Positions 42,314 through 51,188 of a stretch of 64,000 nt of DNA are shown here, piece by piece. The notes beneath the pieces are model-generated. The model made no database searches. It saw nothing but the letters and a program-made list of their open reading frames with translations, and was not told the DNA's origin. The position numbers and the translations under genes are program-made. The stretch lies in assembly GCF_001931485.1 (NCBI RefSeq), contig NZ_MSDV01000074.1, forward strand, positions 80,001-144,000. Direction: 5' to 3'. The stretch's first letter is position 1. Each line of letters opens with the position of its first letter. This DNA comes from Burkholderia sp. SRS-W-2-2016. Its GTDB lineage: Bacteria > Pseudomonadota > Gammaproteobacteria > Burkholderiales > Burkholderiaceae.

Positions 42314-43537
42314 TCAGCCGGCTGCCTTGGCCGGCTTCGCACTCACGCGCTCCTGGTACTCGCGCGGCGTGCAGCCGAGTTCGCGGCGGAACACCGCATA
42401 CATGTATTGCAGCGAAGTGAAGCCGCAACGAACCGCGACTTCCGCGCTCGACGCATCGCGTTTCGCCAGCAGCGACTTCGCGACGTCGAGCTTGTGGCGC
42501 AGGATTTCCTGATGCACGGTGCACTGCCGCTCACGGCGGAAATACTCTTCGAGCGACGAGCGCGACACGCCCACGTAGTCGGCCACCTGTTCGGTGCGGA
42601 TGCCCTGGCACGCGTACTGACGAATGAAGTGGCGCGCGCGCATCACGTACGGGCTCGCCAGCGGCTGATGGCGGGTCGACTCGAGCACGTTGATGCCGAC
42701 CGGCGGCACCAGAATGCGCCGCCCCGGAAAACGCGCGCCGTGCAGCATCTGATGCAGGATGTGCGCGGCGGTGCGGCCCATTTCTTCGGTGCCCTGAATA
42801 ACCGAAGAAAGCGGAATACGCGTCAGCGTACGGGTGAGCGGATCGTTGTCGATGCCGATGATCGCGACTTCCTCCGGCACCGAGATGCCGGCAATCAGAC
42901 AGGCCTGCAGCAGATGCCGCGCGCGCGCATCGGTGACCGCGATGATGCCGACGGGCTTCGGCAGTTGCCGCAGCCAGTTGGTCAATTGTTCGATTGCCTG
43001 ATTCCACGACGGCGCGCTGGTCGACAGGCCGCGATAGATCTCGCTGTCGATCTGCGCGGTACTGCGGCCGTCCTGGCCGCGCAATTCCATGAACGCGAGT
43101 TCGCGCTGCTGCGCCCAGCGGTTTTCCTGCGCCGCCGGCAGGCTGTACAGCGCGAAGTTCGTGAGCCCCGCGCCGATCAGATGCGTGTACGCGAGCGACA
43201 CCAGCTTGCTGTTGTCGGTCGCGATATAGGGTAAATCCGGGGGATATTGCGTCGGGTCCTCGTACGACGAACCGACCGCGACCACCGGCAGCGGACAGCC
43301 GCGCAATGCTTCGTCGACGGCCGGATCGTCGAAGTCCGCGATGATGCCGTCGCCGTCGAAACGCTCGATCCCGGCGAGCCGGCAGCGGAAGTCTTCTTCG
43401 AGGAACAGGTCCCACGCGACCCGCGTCGACAGCAGGTAGTTGCCGATGCCGGTGATGATCTCGCGGTCGTAGACCTTGTTCGCGTTGAACAGCAGCGCGA
43501 TCCGATGGGTCGTCTGGGGTGTGGGCGGACGGGTCAT
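42314..43537 (-). CDS. xylR: Xylose operon regulator (AraC family, XylR type)
   Basis: This 407-residue protein has an N-terminal LacI/periplasmic-binding-like sugar sensor (RIALLFNANKVYDREIITGI, VAIIGIDNDPLTRTL near residue 225). A C-terminal AraC DNA-binding domain follows with two helix-turn-helix units (RTEQVADYVGVSRSSLEEYF and SSAEVAVRCGFTSLQYMYAV). This is the architecture of E. coli XylR, which binds D-xylose and activates xyl genes. It is divergent from xylFGH. The ATG at 43537 is used; a TTG 9 nt upstream is less likely. Confidence 0.95.
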   Translation of the reverse strand: MTRPPTPQTTHRIALLFNANKVYDREIITGIGNYLLSTRVAWDLFLEEDFRCRLAGIERFDGDGIIADFDDPAVDEALRGCPLPVVAVGSSYEDPTQYPPDLPYIATDNSKLVSLAYTHLIGAGLTNFALYSLPAAQENRWAQQRELAFMELRGQDGRSTAQIDSEIYRGLSTSAPSWNQAIEQLTNWLRQLPKPVGIIAVTDARARHLLQACLIAGISVPEEVAIIGIDNDPLTRTLTRIPLSSVIQGTEEMGRTAAHILHQMLHGARFPGRRILVPPVGINVLESTRHQPLASPYVMRARHFIRQYACQGIRTEQVADYVGVSRSSLEEYFRRERQCTVHQEILRHKLDVAKSLLAKRDASSAEVAVRCGFTSLQYMYAVFRRELGCTPREYQERVSAKPAKAAG

Positions 43538-44040
43538 GGCGGTCAAGGACGCGTGGCCATAGCGGCCATGCGGCTTCGTCTCCTGTGTCGTGAGTGCCCG
43601 GAAAGCACTCCGTTCTTTTTAAGCGTCTGGTTATTCTAGGCCGCGAAATACGCGGCGGTCATCAACAAACGCGCGGGTGGTAAGAAACATCAAGCGTGCT
43701 GCGCAATTTCGCAATTGCCGGCATTTCGCGCAAGCGGCAGCATGGCGTCACTTCGTCGGCCGGCGGGCCATGTTCGGGGCACCTTCGGCCGATGCCGCGT
43801 TCGCATCGTTCCCAAAGTCTGGCACGCCGTACTATCCGTGCCGCCACCCCGGCGTCCCGCCCACGACCCACCCCGCCGCGGCCCGCGCGGCGCAGCAGCA
43901 CCAGTCTTCCGATAACCATCCGCCGGCCACGTCGACCGCGCGGAGCAGCAAGCTGTCGGCTGTCGTTTGTTCAGGTCCGCGTCTCGCAGCGCGGGCCGAC
44001 ACATCCGGGATTCCGGCTATCACAACACAAGGAGACAGAA
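43538..44040. promoter_or_regulatory. Intergenic control region of xylR and xylFGH
   Basis: About 500 nt between divergent xylR and xylF. CCGCG-aaata-CGCGG (43641-43655) is an inverted repeat about 100 nt from the xylR start. The region between 43655 and 43700 is less GC-rich. No direct-repeat pair typical of XylR half-sites could be fixed by eye. A frame open on the plus strand into xylF is not a longer XylF, because the signal peptide begins at 44041. Confidence 0.4.
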
Positions 44041-45072
44041 ATGAAAAAATTCGCCATGCGTCGCAACGTACTGAGTTCGCTGGTATGCGGAGCGGTACTC
44101 GCCAGCCTGTCGCTCGCCGCGCCGCTCGCGCACGCGAGCAAGGACCACCCGGAAATCGGCTTCTGTATCGACGATCTGCGCGTCGAGCGCTGGTCGCGCG
44201 ATCGTGACTATTTCGTCGCCGCGGCGGAAAAGCTCGGCGCGAAGGTGTCGGTGCAATCGGCGGACGCGAGTGAAGAGCGCCAGATTTCGCAGATCGAGAA
44301 CCTGATCTCGCGCGGCGTCGACGTGATCGTGATCGTGCCGTTCAACTCGAAGACGCTCGGCAACGTGGTCGCCGAAGCGCGCAAGGCCGGCATCAAGGTG
44401 GTCTCGTATGACCGCCTGATTCTGGATGCGGACATCGACGCGTATATCTCGTTCGACAACGAGAAGGTCGGCGAAATGCAGGCGCAAGGCGTGTACGACG
44501 TGCGTCCGAAAGGCAACTACTTCCTGCTCGGCGGCGCGCCGACCGACAACAACGCGAAGATGCTGCGCCAGGGTCAGCTGAAGGTGCTGCAGCCGGCGAT
44601 CGACAAGGGCGACATCAAGGTGGTCGGCCAACAGTGGGTGCCGGAGTGGAGCGCGTCGACCGCGCTGCGCATCATGGAAGACGCGCTGACCGCGAACAAC
44701 AACAAGATCGACGCGGTCGTCGCGTCGAACGACGGCACCGCCGGCGGCGCGATCCAGGCGCTGGCCGCGCAGAACCTCGCGGGCAAGGTACCGATCTCGG
44801 GTCAGGACGCGGACCTCGCGGCGGTCAAGCGCGTGAAGGCCGGCACCCAGACGATGACGGTCTACAAGCCGCTCAAGCTGATCGCCGGCGAGGCGGCGAA
44901 GCTGTCGGTCGCGCTCGCGAAGGGCGACAAGCCGGGCTTCAACGCGCAGTACGACAACGGCAAGAAGAAGGTCGATACGGTGCTGTTGCAGCCGACCAAG
45001 CTGACCAAGGCCAACATCGACATCGTCGTGAAGGACGGCTTCTACACCGACGCGCAACTGGCGAGCAAATAA
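44041..45072 (+). CDS. xylF: D-xylose periplasmic binding protein
   Basis: This 343-residue precursor has a signal peptide (FAMRRNVLSSLVCGAVLASL to AHA, about 30 residues). The sugar-binding fold shows PEIGFCIDDLRVERWSRDRD near residue 37, VDVIVIVPFNSKTLGNVVAE near 95 and VVSYDRLILDADIDAYISFD near 120, close to E. coli XylF. It delivers D-xylose to XylGH. An AAGGAGA ribosome site supports the start. It is the first gene of xylFGH, with a 95-nt gap to xylG. Confidence 0.96.
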   Translation: MKKFAMRRNVLSSLVCGAVLASLSLAAPLAHASKDHPEIGFCIDDLRVERWSRDRDYFVAAAEKLGAKVSVQSADASEERQISQIENLISRGVDVIVIVPFNSKTLGNVVAEARKAGIKVVSYDRLILDADIDAYISFDNEKVGEMQAQGVYDVRPKGNYFLLGGAPTDNNAKMLRQGQLKVLQPAIDKGDIKVVGQQWVPEWSASTALRIMEDALTANNNKIDAVVASNDGTAGGAIQALAAQNLAGKVPISGQDADLAAVKRVKAGTQTMTVYKPLKLIAGEAAKLSVALAKGDKPGFNAQYDNGKKKVDTVLLQPTKLTKANIDIVVKDGFYTDAQLASK

Positions 45073-45167
45073 GACCGCAGACGGGCATGGCGTGACACGT
45101 ACGCTTCCGGGCTTCACGCCCGGGAGCGTGCCGGCGCACCCGCCCACCTTGCAGCGAGGCAGAGCGA

Positions 45168-46727
45168 ATGACGCAACCTCTTCTGACGATGCGCGGCATC
45201 GTCAAAGCTTTTTCCGGCGTGAAAGCGCTCGACGGCATCGACCTGACGGTCCGGCCGGGCGAGTGCGTGGGCCTGTGCGGCGAAAACGGCGCGGGCAAAT
45301 CGACGCTGATGAAAGTCCTCTCGGGCGTGTATCCGCACGGTACCTGGGATGGCGAAATAACCTGGGAAGGCGAGCCGTTGAAGGCCGCCAGCGTGCGCGA
45401 CACCGAACGCGCCGGGATCATCATCATCCACCAGGAACTGATGCTGGTGCCGGAGCTGTCGGTTGCGGAGAACATCTTTCTCGGCAACGAAATCACGCTG
45501 CCGGGCGGCCGCATGAACTACGCGGCGATGTATCAGCGCGCCGACGAACTGCTGCGCGAACTCGGCATCAGCGGGATCAATGCCGCGCAGCCGGTGATGA
45601 ACTACGGCGGCGGCCATCAGCAGTTGATCGAAATCGCCAAGGCGCTGAACAAGCGCGCGAAGCTATTGATTCTGGACGAACCGTCGTCGTCGCTGACCGC
45701 CTCGGAGATCGCGATTCTGCTCGACATCGTGCGCGATCTGAAGCGGCGCGGGATTGCCTGCGTGTACATCTCGCACAAGCTCGACGAAGTCGCGGCCGTA
45801 TGCGACACGATCAGCGTGATTCGCGACGGCCGGCATGTGGCGACCGAACCGATGCACGCGCTGACCACCGACCGCATCATCGCGCTGATGGTGGGCCGCG
45901 AGATCAAGAACCTGTTCCCGCGCGAGCCGCATCCAATTGGTGACGTGATCTTCGAAGCGCGTAACGTGACCTGTTTCGACGTCACCAATCCGCGCCGCAA
46001 ACGCGTGGACAACGTGTCGTTTGCGTTGCGGCGCGGCGAGATTCTCGGCGTCGCGGGTCTGGTAGGCGCGGGCCGGACCGAACTGATGCAGGCGATCTTC
46101 GGCGCGTATCCGGGGATCAGCGAAGCGAGCGTCGAACTCGACGGCAAGCCGTTGAAGATTCGCGCGCCGATCGACGCGATTCGTGCGGGCATCGCGATGG
46201 TGCCCGAGGATCGCAAACGCCACGGCATCGTGCCGGGGATGAGCGTCGGCCACAACATCACGCTCGCGGTGTTGCAGCGTTTCACGGCGGGCGGCCGGAT
46301 CGATTCCGCGGCCGAACTCGACACGATCCACACCGAGATGAAGCGGCTGTCGGTGCGCGCGGCGAACCCGATGCTGTCGATTGCGAGCCTGTCGGGCGGC
46401 AACCAGCAGAAGGCCGTGCTCACGCGCATGCTGCTGACCGATCCGAAGGTGCTGATCCTCGACGAACCGACCCGCGGCGTCGACGTCGGCGCCAAATACG
46501 AAATCTACAAACTGATTTTCCAGCTGGCCCAGCGCGGCATGTCGATCGTGATGGTGTCGTCCGAATTGCCTGAAGTGCTCGGTCTCAGCGACCGCGTGCT
46601 GGTGATCGGCGAAGGCGAGTTGCGCGGCGACTTCGTCAATGACGGGCTGACCCAGGAAGACATCCTCGGCGCCGCGATCCGCCCCGCGCAGCTATCTTCG
46701 AACCCAACCGCAGTGAGTGCCGCATGA
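45168..46727 (+). CDS. xylG: D-xylose ABC transporter ATP-binding protein
   Basis: This 519-residue protein has two fused nucleotide-binding domains. The first has Walker A GENGAGKSTLMKVLSG near residue 38 and Walker B LLILDEPSSSLTASE near 165, but its signature is GGGHQQLIEIAKAL instead of LSGG. The second has GAGRTELMQAIFG near 300 (Walker A-like), LSGGNQQKAVLTRML near 405 and ILDEPTRGVDVGAKYE. Degeneration of one half is normal in sugar ABC ATPases. It overlaps xylH by 4 nt. Confidence 0.96.
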   Translation: MTQPLLTMRGIVKAFSGVKALDGIDLTVRPGECVGLCGENGAGKSTLMKVLSGVYPHGTWDGEITWEGEPLKAASVRDTERAGIIIIHQELMLVPELSVAENIFLGNEITLPGGRMNYAAMYQRADELLRELGISGINAAQPVMNYGGGHQQLIEIAKALNKRAKLLILDEPSSSLTASEIAILLDIVRDLKRRGIACVYISHKLDEVAAVCDTISVIRDGRHVATEPMHALTTDRIIALMVGREIKNLFPREPHPIGDVIFEARNVTCFDVTNPRRKRVDNVSFALRRGEILGVAGLVGAGRTELMQAIFGAYPGISEASVELDGKPLKIRAPIDAIRAGIAMVPEDRKRHGIVPGMSVGHNITLAVLQRFTAGGRIDSAAELDTIHTEMKRLSVRAANPMLSIASLSGGNQQKAVLTRMLLTDPKVLILDEPTRGVDVGAKYEIYKLIFQLAQRGMSIVMVSSELPEVLGLSDRVLVIGEGELRGDFVNDGLTQEDILGAAIRPAQLSSNPTAVSAA

Positions 46728-47923
46728 CGCCCGAAGTGACTTCCCAACGCACCGACGAGGCCGCGCCGCGGCACGCCGTCGGCGGTACGCAACGCGTGCA
46801 GCAGCTGTTCGCGCGCTACAAGATTCTCGCGCTGCTGATCGCGGTCGCCGTGATCTGGACGTTCTTCTCGGTGCTCACGCACGGCGCGTTCGTCACGCCG
46901 CGCAACCTGTCGAACCTGCTGCGGCAGATGTCGATCACCGGCATGCTCGCGTGCGGGATGGTGTTCGTGATCATCGCCGGCGAGATCGATCTGTCGGTCG
47001 GCTCGCTGCTCGGTTTGCTCGGCGGCGTCGCCGCGATTCTCGACGTGAACCGGCACTGGCCGATCGGCGTGACGATTCCGGTGGTGCTGCTGCTCGGCGT
47101 CGCGGTCGGCATGTTCAACGGCTGGTGGTCGACTTATCGGCGGGTGCCGTCGTTCATCGTCGGGCTGGGCGGCATGCTCGCGTATCGCGGCATCCTGCTC
47201 GGCATCACAGGCGGCTCGACGATCGCGCCGGTGTCGGACAGTTTCGTGTTCGTCGGCCAGGGCTACTTGCCGAGGCTCGCGGGCGACACGCTCGCGGTCG
47301 TGCTGTTCGTATTGTTGGCGTTCCTGACGATCCGCCAGCGCGCGAACCGGCAGCGTTATCAGCTGCGCGTGGTGCCGTTCTGGCAGGACGTCGCGAAGGT
47401 GATCGGCGCGGGCGCGATCCTCGCCGGCTTCGTCGCGACGCTCGACCGCTACGGCGGTATTCCGGTGCCGGTGCTGCTGCTGCTCGCGCTGCTCGGCATT
47501 TTCACGTGGATCGCGACGCAAACCGTGTTCGGCCGCCGCATCTACGCAGTCGGTTCGAACCTCGAAGCGACCCGGCTGTCCGGCGTCAATACCGACCGCG
47601 TGAAGCTCGCGATCTTCGCGCTCATGGGCCTGATGTGCGCGTTCGCCGGCATCGTCAACACCGCGCGGCTCGCGGCGGGCTCGCCGTCGGCCGGCTCGAT
47701 GGGCGAGCTCGATGCGATCGCCGCGTGCTTTATCGGCGGCACCTCGATGCGCGGCGGCTCCGGCACCGTGTACGGCGCGCTGATCGGCGCGCTGGTGATG
47801 GCCAGTCTCGACAACGGGATGTCGATGCTCGACGTCGACGCGTACTGGCAGATGATCGTGAAGGGCGGCATTCTGGTGCTGGCCGTCTGGATCGATGTGA
47901 TGTCGGGCTCGAATCGCCGTTGA
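46724..47923 (+). CDS. xylH: D-xylose ABC transporter permease
   Basis: This 399-residue membrane protein has about ten hydrophobic segments and the RbsC/XylH signatures GMVFVIIAGEIDLSVGSLLG near residue 80 and ARLAAGSPSAGSMGELDAIA near 315, followed by GGTSMRGGSGTVYGALIGA. It forms the channel through which XylF-bound xylose crosses the inner membrane. The start overlaps the xylG stop (ATGA). No xylose isomerase, kinase or dehydrogenase follows, so catabolism is encoded elsewhere. Confidence 0.95.
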   Translation: MTPEVTSQRTDEAAPRHAVGGTQRVQQLFARYKILALLIAVAVIWTFFSVLTHGAFVTPRNLSNLLRQMSITGMLACGMVFVIIAGEIDLSVGSLLGLLGGVAAILDVNRHWPIGVTIPVVLLLGVAVGMFNGWWSTYRRVPSFIVGLGGMLAYRGILLGITGGSTIAPVSDSFVFVGQGYLPRLAGDTLAVVLFVLLAFLTIRQRANRQRYQLRVVPFWQDVAKVIGAGAILAGFVATLDRYGGIPVPVLLLLALLGIFTWIATQTVFGRRIYAVGSNLEATRLSGVNTDRVKLAIFALMGLMCAFAGIVNTARLAAGSPSAGSMGELDAIAACFIGGTSMRGGSGTVYGALIGALVMASLDNGMSMLDVDAYWQMIVKGGILVLAVWIDVMSGSNRR

Positions 47924-47947
47924 TACACAGCGGCGCGCGGTATCCGG

Positions 47948-47973
47948 GATGGGCCGCCAGTTAGCGGCCCATC
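47948..47973 (+). terminator. Hairpin after xylH
   Basis: GATGGGCCGC / GCGGCCCATC, a 10-bp perfect stem with a 6-nt loop, 24 nt past the xylH stop. It lacks a T-run, so it may block 3' exonucleases or act with Rho rather than as a classical terminator. Confidence 0.6.
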
Positions 47974-48178
47974 TCGCAGTTAATGAAGCACCCCACGATT
48001 TCCCCGCCCCGCCTGCCGGTCCCCCGGTCCCACGCCGCACGGCTCATTGCGCCGGCCGCGCGCATTTAAGTCTCACGTCCCCCCGTCCGTCTTATTACTA
48101 TTCGCAAACGCAGACGGGCGTCTGCGCGCTTGCGCCGTTTCCCCGTGATCGTGCCGGTGTCGCTAGAACGAGCCATCC

Positions 48179-50449
48179 ATGCTAACGCGCAGAACCTTCC
48201 TGCTTGGCGGCGCCGGCGCGCTTGGCGGCCTGCTGGTCGGCTGGGCCGTGCTGCCGCCGCGCCAGCGTTTGAGCACCGCGACGCCGCTGCCGGTGCAAGG
48301 CTCGCAGATCGCGCTCAACGGTTGGGTCAAGATCGACGCCGATGATCGCGTGACGATCATGATGGCCAAGACCGAGATGGGGCAGGGCATCCACACCGGT
48401 CTCGCGATGCTGCTCGCCGAGGAACTCGACGCCGACTGGTCGCGGGTGCGGGTCGAGGAAGCGCCGATCGACAGGATCTACAACAGCGTGCAGAGCATCG
48501 TCGACGATCTGCCGTTTCGCCCCGACGACGACAGTTTCGTGAAGCAGGGCACCGTGTGGATCGCGCGCAAGGCGGTCAGCGAGTTCGGCACGATGATGAC
48601 CGGCGGCTCGTCGAGCATGAACGATCTGTGGACGCCGATGCGCGAGGCCGGTGCGTCGGCGCGCGCGATGCTGGTCGGCGCGGCGGCCGATCAATGGCGG
48701 GTGCCGCCGCACGAATGCCGGGTCGAACAGGGCTACGTGCTGCACGCGCGGGGACATAAGGCGAGCTTCGGCGAGTTGTCGTCGCAAGCCGCGCTGCAGC
48801 CGATGCCGCGCACGGTCGCGCTGAAACAGCCGGCCGACTTCAGGCTGATCGGCCAGCCGCTCAAGCGGCTCGAAGCGGCGGCGAAGATCGACGGCGTCGC
48901 GCGCTTCGGCATCGATGTATTGCCGAATCGTCTGCTGTACGCGAGCGTCGTGATGTGCCCGACGCTCGGCGGCACGGTCGCGCATTTCGACGCGACGCCG
49001 GCCGAAAAAATGCCCGGTTTCGTGAAGGCGCTCGCGGTGCCGCCGTATGCGGGCGGCACCGGCGGCGTCGCGGTGATCGCCGACAACGCGTATCGCGCGA
49101 TGAACGCGGTCCTCGCGATCAACGTGACCTGGCACCACGGCGCGGCCGCGAAACTGTCGAGCGCGGCGGTGGACGAGCGCCTCGTCGCCGCGCTCGATGA
49201 CAGCGACGGTCACGTGTACTTTCATCGCGGCAACGTGCACAGCATGATGGGCCGCGCGGTGCGCACGCTTGAAGCGGTCTATCACGCGCCGTATCTCGCG
49301 CATGGCGCGGTCGAGCCGCTGAACTGCACGGTGCAGGTCGTGGACGGCGCGGCAACCGTATGGGTGTCGACGCAGATGCCGGGGCTCGCGCGCAAGCACG
49401 TCGCGAAGGCGCTCGGTATCGACGCCGAACTCGTCGACGTGCAGACGCAGCTATTGGGCGGCGCGTTCGGCCGCCGCCTCGAACTCGATTTCATCGCGCA
49501 GGCCGCGGCGATTGCGCGCGAGGCCGACGGCCGGCCGGTGCAGACGATCTGGTCGCGCGCGCAGGACTTCACCCACGATTACTACCGGCCCGCGTGCGCG
49601 GCATGGCTGCAGGCGGGCCTCGACGAGCACGGCAAACTGGTCGCGTGGCATGCGAAATCGGCGGGGCAGGCGATCGTGCCGGAGGCGCTCGCGCGCTACT
49701 ACGGCGTGCCGCGTATCCCGCTCGACAAGACCACGCTCGAAGGCGCATTCGATCAGCCGTACGAATGGCCGGCCGCGCGCGTGTCGCACAAGATCGTCGA
49801 ATTGCCGGTGCCGGTCGGCTTCTGGCGCTCGGTCGGCCACTCGCATCAGGCGTTCTTCACCGAGAGCTTCACCGACGAAGTCGCGGCCGCCGCCGGTCAG
49901 GACCCGATCGCGTTTCGCGCGGCGCTGCTCGCCGGGCATCCGCGTCACCTCGCGGTGCTGAAGCGGGTCGAGACGCTGTCGGACTGGGGCAGCCCGCTCA
50001 AACCCGCGGCCGATGGCGCGCGCCGCGCGCGCGGCGTCGCGTTGCACGAGGCGTTCGGCAGCGTGGTCGCGCAGGTCGCGGAAGTGTCGATCGGGCCGGA
50101 CCGGCAGATTCGCGTGCACCGGGTGGTGTGCGTGATCGATTGCGGCTTGCCGGTGAATCCGAATCTGATTCGTCAGCAGATGGAAGGCGGCATCGTGTTC
50201 GGGCTGTCGAGCGCGTTGCAGAACGAGATCACGATCGTCGACGGCCAGGTGCAGCAGAAGAACTTCACCGACTTTCCGGTGGTGCGGATGAACGTGTGTC
50301 CGGCGATCGAAACCGACATCATGCCGAGCCAGCTGCATCCGCAGGGCGTCGGTGAGCCGGGCGTGCCGCCGGTCGCGCCGGCGGTCGCCAATGCGGTGTT
50401 CGCGTTGACCGGGCAGCGGCTGCGCAGCCTGCCGTTGCGGCTCGCGTGA
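48179..50449 (+). CDS. Molybdenum hydroxylase large subunit (IorB-like, xanthine dehydrogenase family)
   Basis: This 756-residue molybdopterin-binding protein has an N-terminal twin-arginine-type signal (TRRTFLLGGAGALGGLLVG). Cofactor-binding regions follow: MMAKTEMGQGIHTGLAMLLA near residue 60, HGAVEPLNCTVQV near 375 and LLGGAFGRRLELDFIAQAAA near 420. A Glu-bearing PQGVGEPGVPPVAPAVANA lies near 720. It resembles isoquinoline 1-oxidoreductase beta chains, which hydroxylate N-heterocycles or oxidise aldehydes with water oxygen. It pairs with the [2Fe-2S] subunit 51 nt downstream. No XdhC-type maturation gene or cytochrome is adjacent. The substrate is unknown. Confidence 0.9.
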   Translation: MLTRRTFLLGGAGALGGLLVGWAVLPPRQRLSTATPLPVQGSQIALNGWVKIDADDRVTIMMAKTEMGQGIHTGLAMLLAEELDADWSRVRVEEAPIDRIYNSVQSIVDDLPFRPDDDSFVKQGTVWIARKAVSEFGTMMTGGSSSMNDLWTPMREAGASARAMLVGAAADQWRVPPHECRVEQGYVLHARGHKASFGELSSQAALQPMPRTVALKQPADFRLIGQPLKRLEAAAKIDGVARFGIDVLPNRLLYASVVMCPTLGGTVAHFDATPAEKMPGFVKALAVPPYAGGTGGVAVIADNAYRAMNAVLAINVTWHHGAAAKLSSAAVDERLVAALDDSDGHVYFHRGNVHSMMGRAVRTLEAVYHAPYLAHGAVEPLNCTVQVVDGAATVWVSTQMPGLARKHVAKALGIDAELVDVQTQLLGGAFGRRLELDFIAQAAAIAREADGRPVQTIWSRAQDFTHDYYRPACAAWLQAGLDEHGKLVAWHAKSAGQAIVPEALARYYGVPRIPLDKTTLEGAFDQPYEWPAARVSHKIVELPVPVGFWRSVGHSHQAFFTESFTDEVAAAAGQDPIAFRAALLAGHPRHLAVLKRVETLSDWGSPLKPAADGARRARGVALHEAFGSVVAQVAEVSIGPDRQIRVHRVVCVIDCGLPVNPNLIRQQMEGGIVFGLSSALQNEITIVDGQVQQKNFTDFPVVRMNVCPAIETDIMPSQLHPQGVGEPGVPPVAPAVANAVFALTGQRLRSLPLRLA

Positions 50450-50500
50450 GCGGGCCATGAGCGAAGCATGAGCGGATGACCTCGAATTCAGGAGGCAAGC

Positions 50501-50962
50501 ATGGCGGTACTGAATATCAACGGGAAGCTGGTGAAAATCGACGCCGAGCCGGACATGCCGCTGCTATGGGTGCTGCGCTGCGATCTGGGCATGACCGGCA
50601 CCAAGTTCGGCTGCGGGGTGGGCATTTGCGGCGCGTGCACGATCAATCTGGACGATGCCGCGTGCCTCGCGTGTCAGACGCCGATGTCGAGCCTGCATAT
50701 GCAGAAGAAGATCGTGACGATCGAGGGCTTGCAGGGACGCGAGGCGCAGGCGCTGAAAGCGGCGTGGCTCGAACTCGACGTCGTGCAGTGCGGCTATTGT
50801 CAGAGTGCTCAATTGATGGCGGCTTGCGCGCTGCTCAAGCGCAAGCCGGATCCGACGGACGCGGAGATCGATCAGGCGATGACGCCGGTGGTGTGCCGTT
50901 GCGGCACGTACCCGCGCGTGCGGGCGGCGATTCATCTGGCGGCGGGAAAAAAGGGGCGCTAG
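50501..50962 (+). CDS. Molybdenum hydroxylase [2Fe-2S] subunit (IorA-like)
   Basis: This 153-residue protein has the plant-type ferredoxin cluster KFGCGVGICGACTINL near residue 35-50 with a further Cys in CLACQT, and the second helical cluster VQCGYCQSAQLMAACALL near 95 plus VVCRCGTYPRVRAAI near 130. It passes electrons from the molybdenum centre to an acceptor. It has no signal peptide, so it would be co-exported with the Tat-signal-bearing large subunit, as known for this family. An AGGAGG ribosome site precedes the ATG. Confidence 0.93.
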   Translation: MAVLNINGKLVKIDAEPDMPLLWVLRCDLGMTGTKFGCGVGICGACTINLDDAACLACQTPMSSLHMQKKIVTIEGLQGREAQALKAAWLELDVVQCGYCQSAQLMAACALLKRKPDPTDAEIDQAMTPVVCRCGTYPRVRAAIHLAAGKKGR

Positions 50963-51002
50963 AGCTGACCAACCTGAACGCTGCGAACGCCCCGCCCAAA
51001 CC

Positions 51003-51095
51003 TTAATTGGCCAGCATTTCCACGATGACGACAACCGCCGTGAAGACGCTGATACATCCGCCCAACGTAGCTGCACCTTGCAGGAATGGCGACAT
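51003..51095 (-). CDS. Possible 30-residue single-span membrane peptide
   Basis: A short ORF codes for a peptide starting MSPFLQGAATLGGC, with a hydrophobic run ISVFTAVVVIVEMLA and a polar end. It lies 94 nt downstream of the outer-membrane-factor gene on the same strand and could be the last gene of the efflux operon. The upstream GGGG sequence gives a weak ribosome site. Such small proteins often stabilise membrane complexes. This one rests on hydrophobicity and position only. Confidence 0.35.
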   Translation of the reverse strand: MSPFLQGAATLGGCISVFTAVVVIVEMLAN

Positions 51096-51188
51096 GTGAG
51101 ACCCCGTAGCGAGTAGTGGTGTCCCGTATTTAACCCGAAACGAAAGGCAAAAGAAAGCTGATCAAAAATAAATCGTAAGCTCTCTCGC

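Noticed and set aside
43696..44040. N-terminal extension of XylF
   Set aside because: The frame is open, but a signal peptide and a strong ribosome site begin at 44041.
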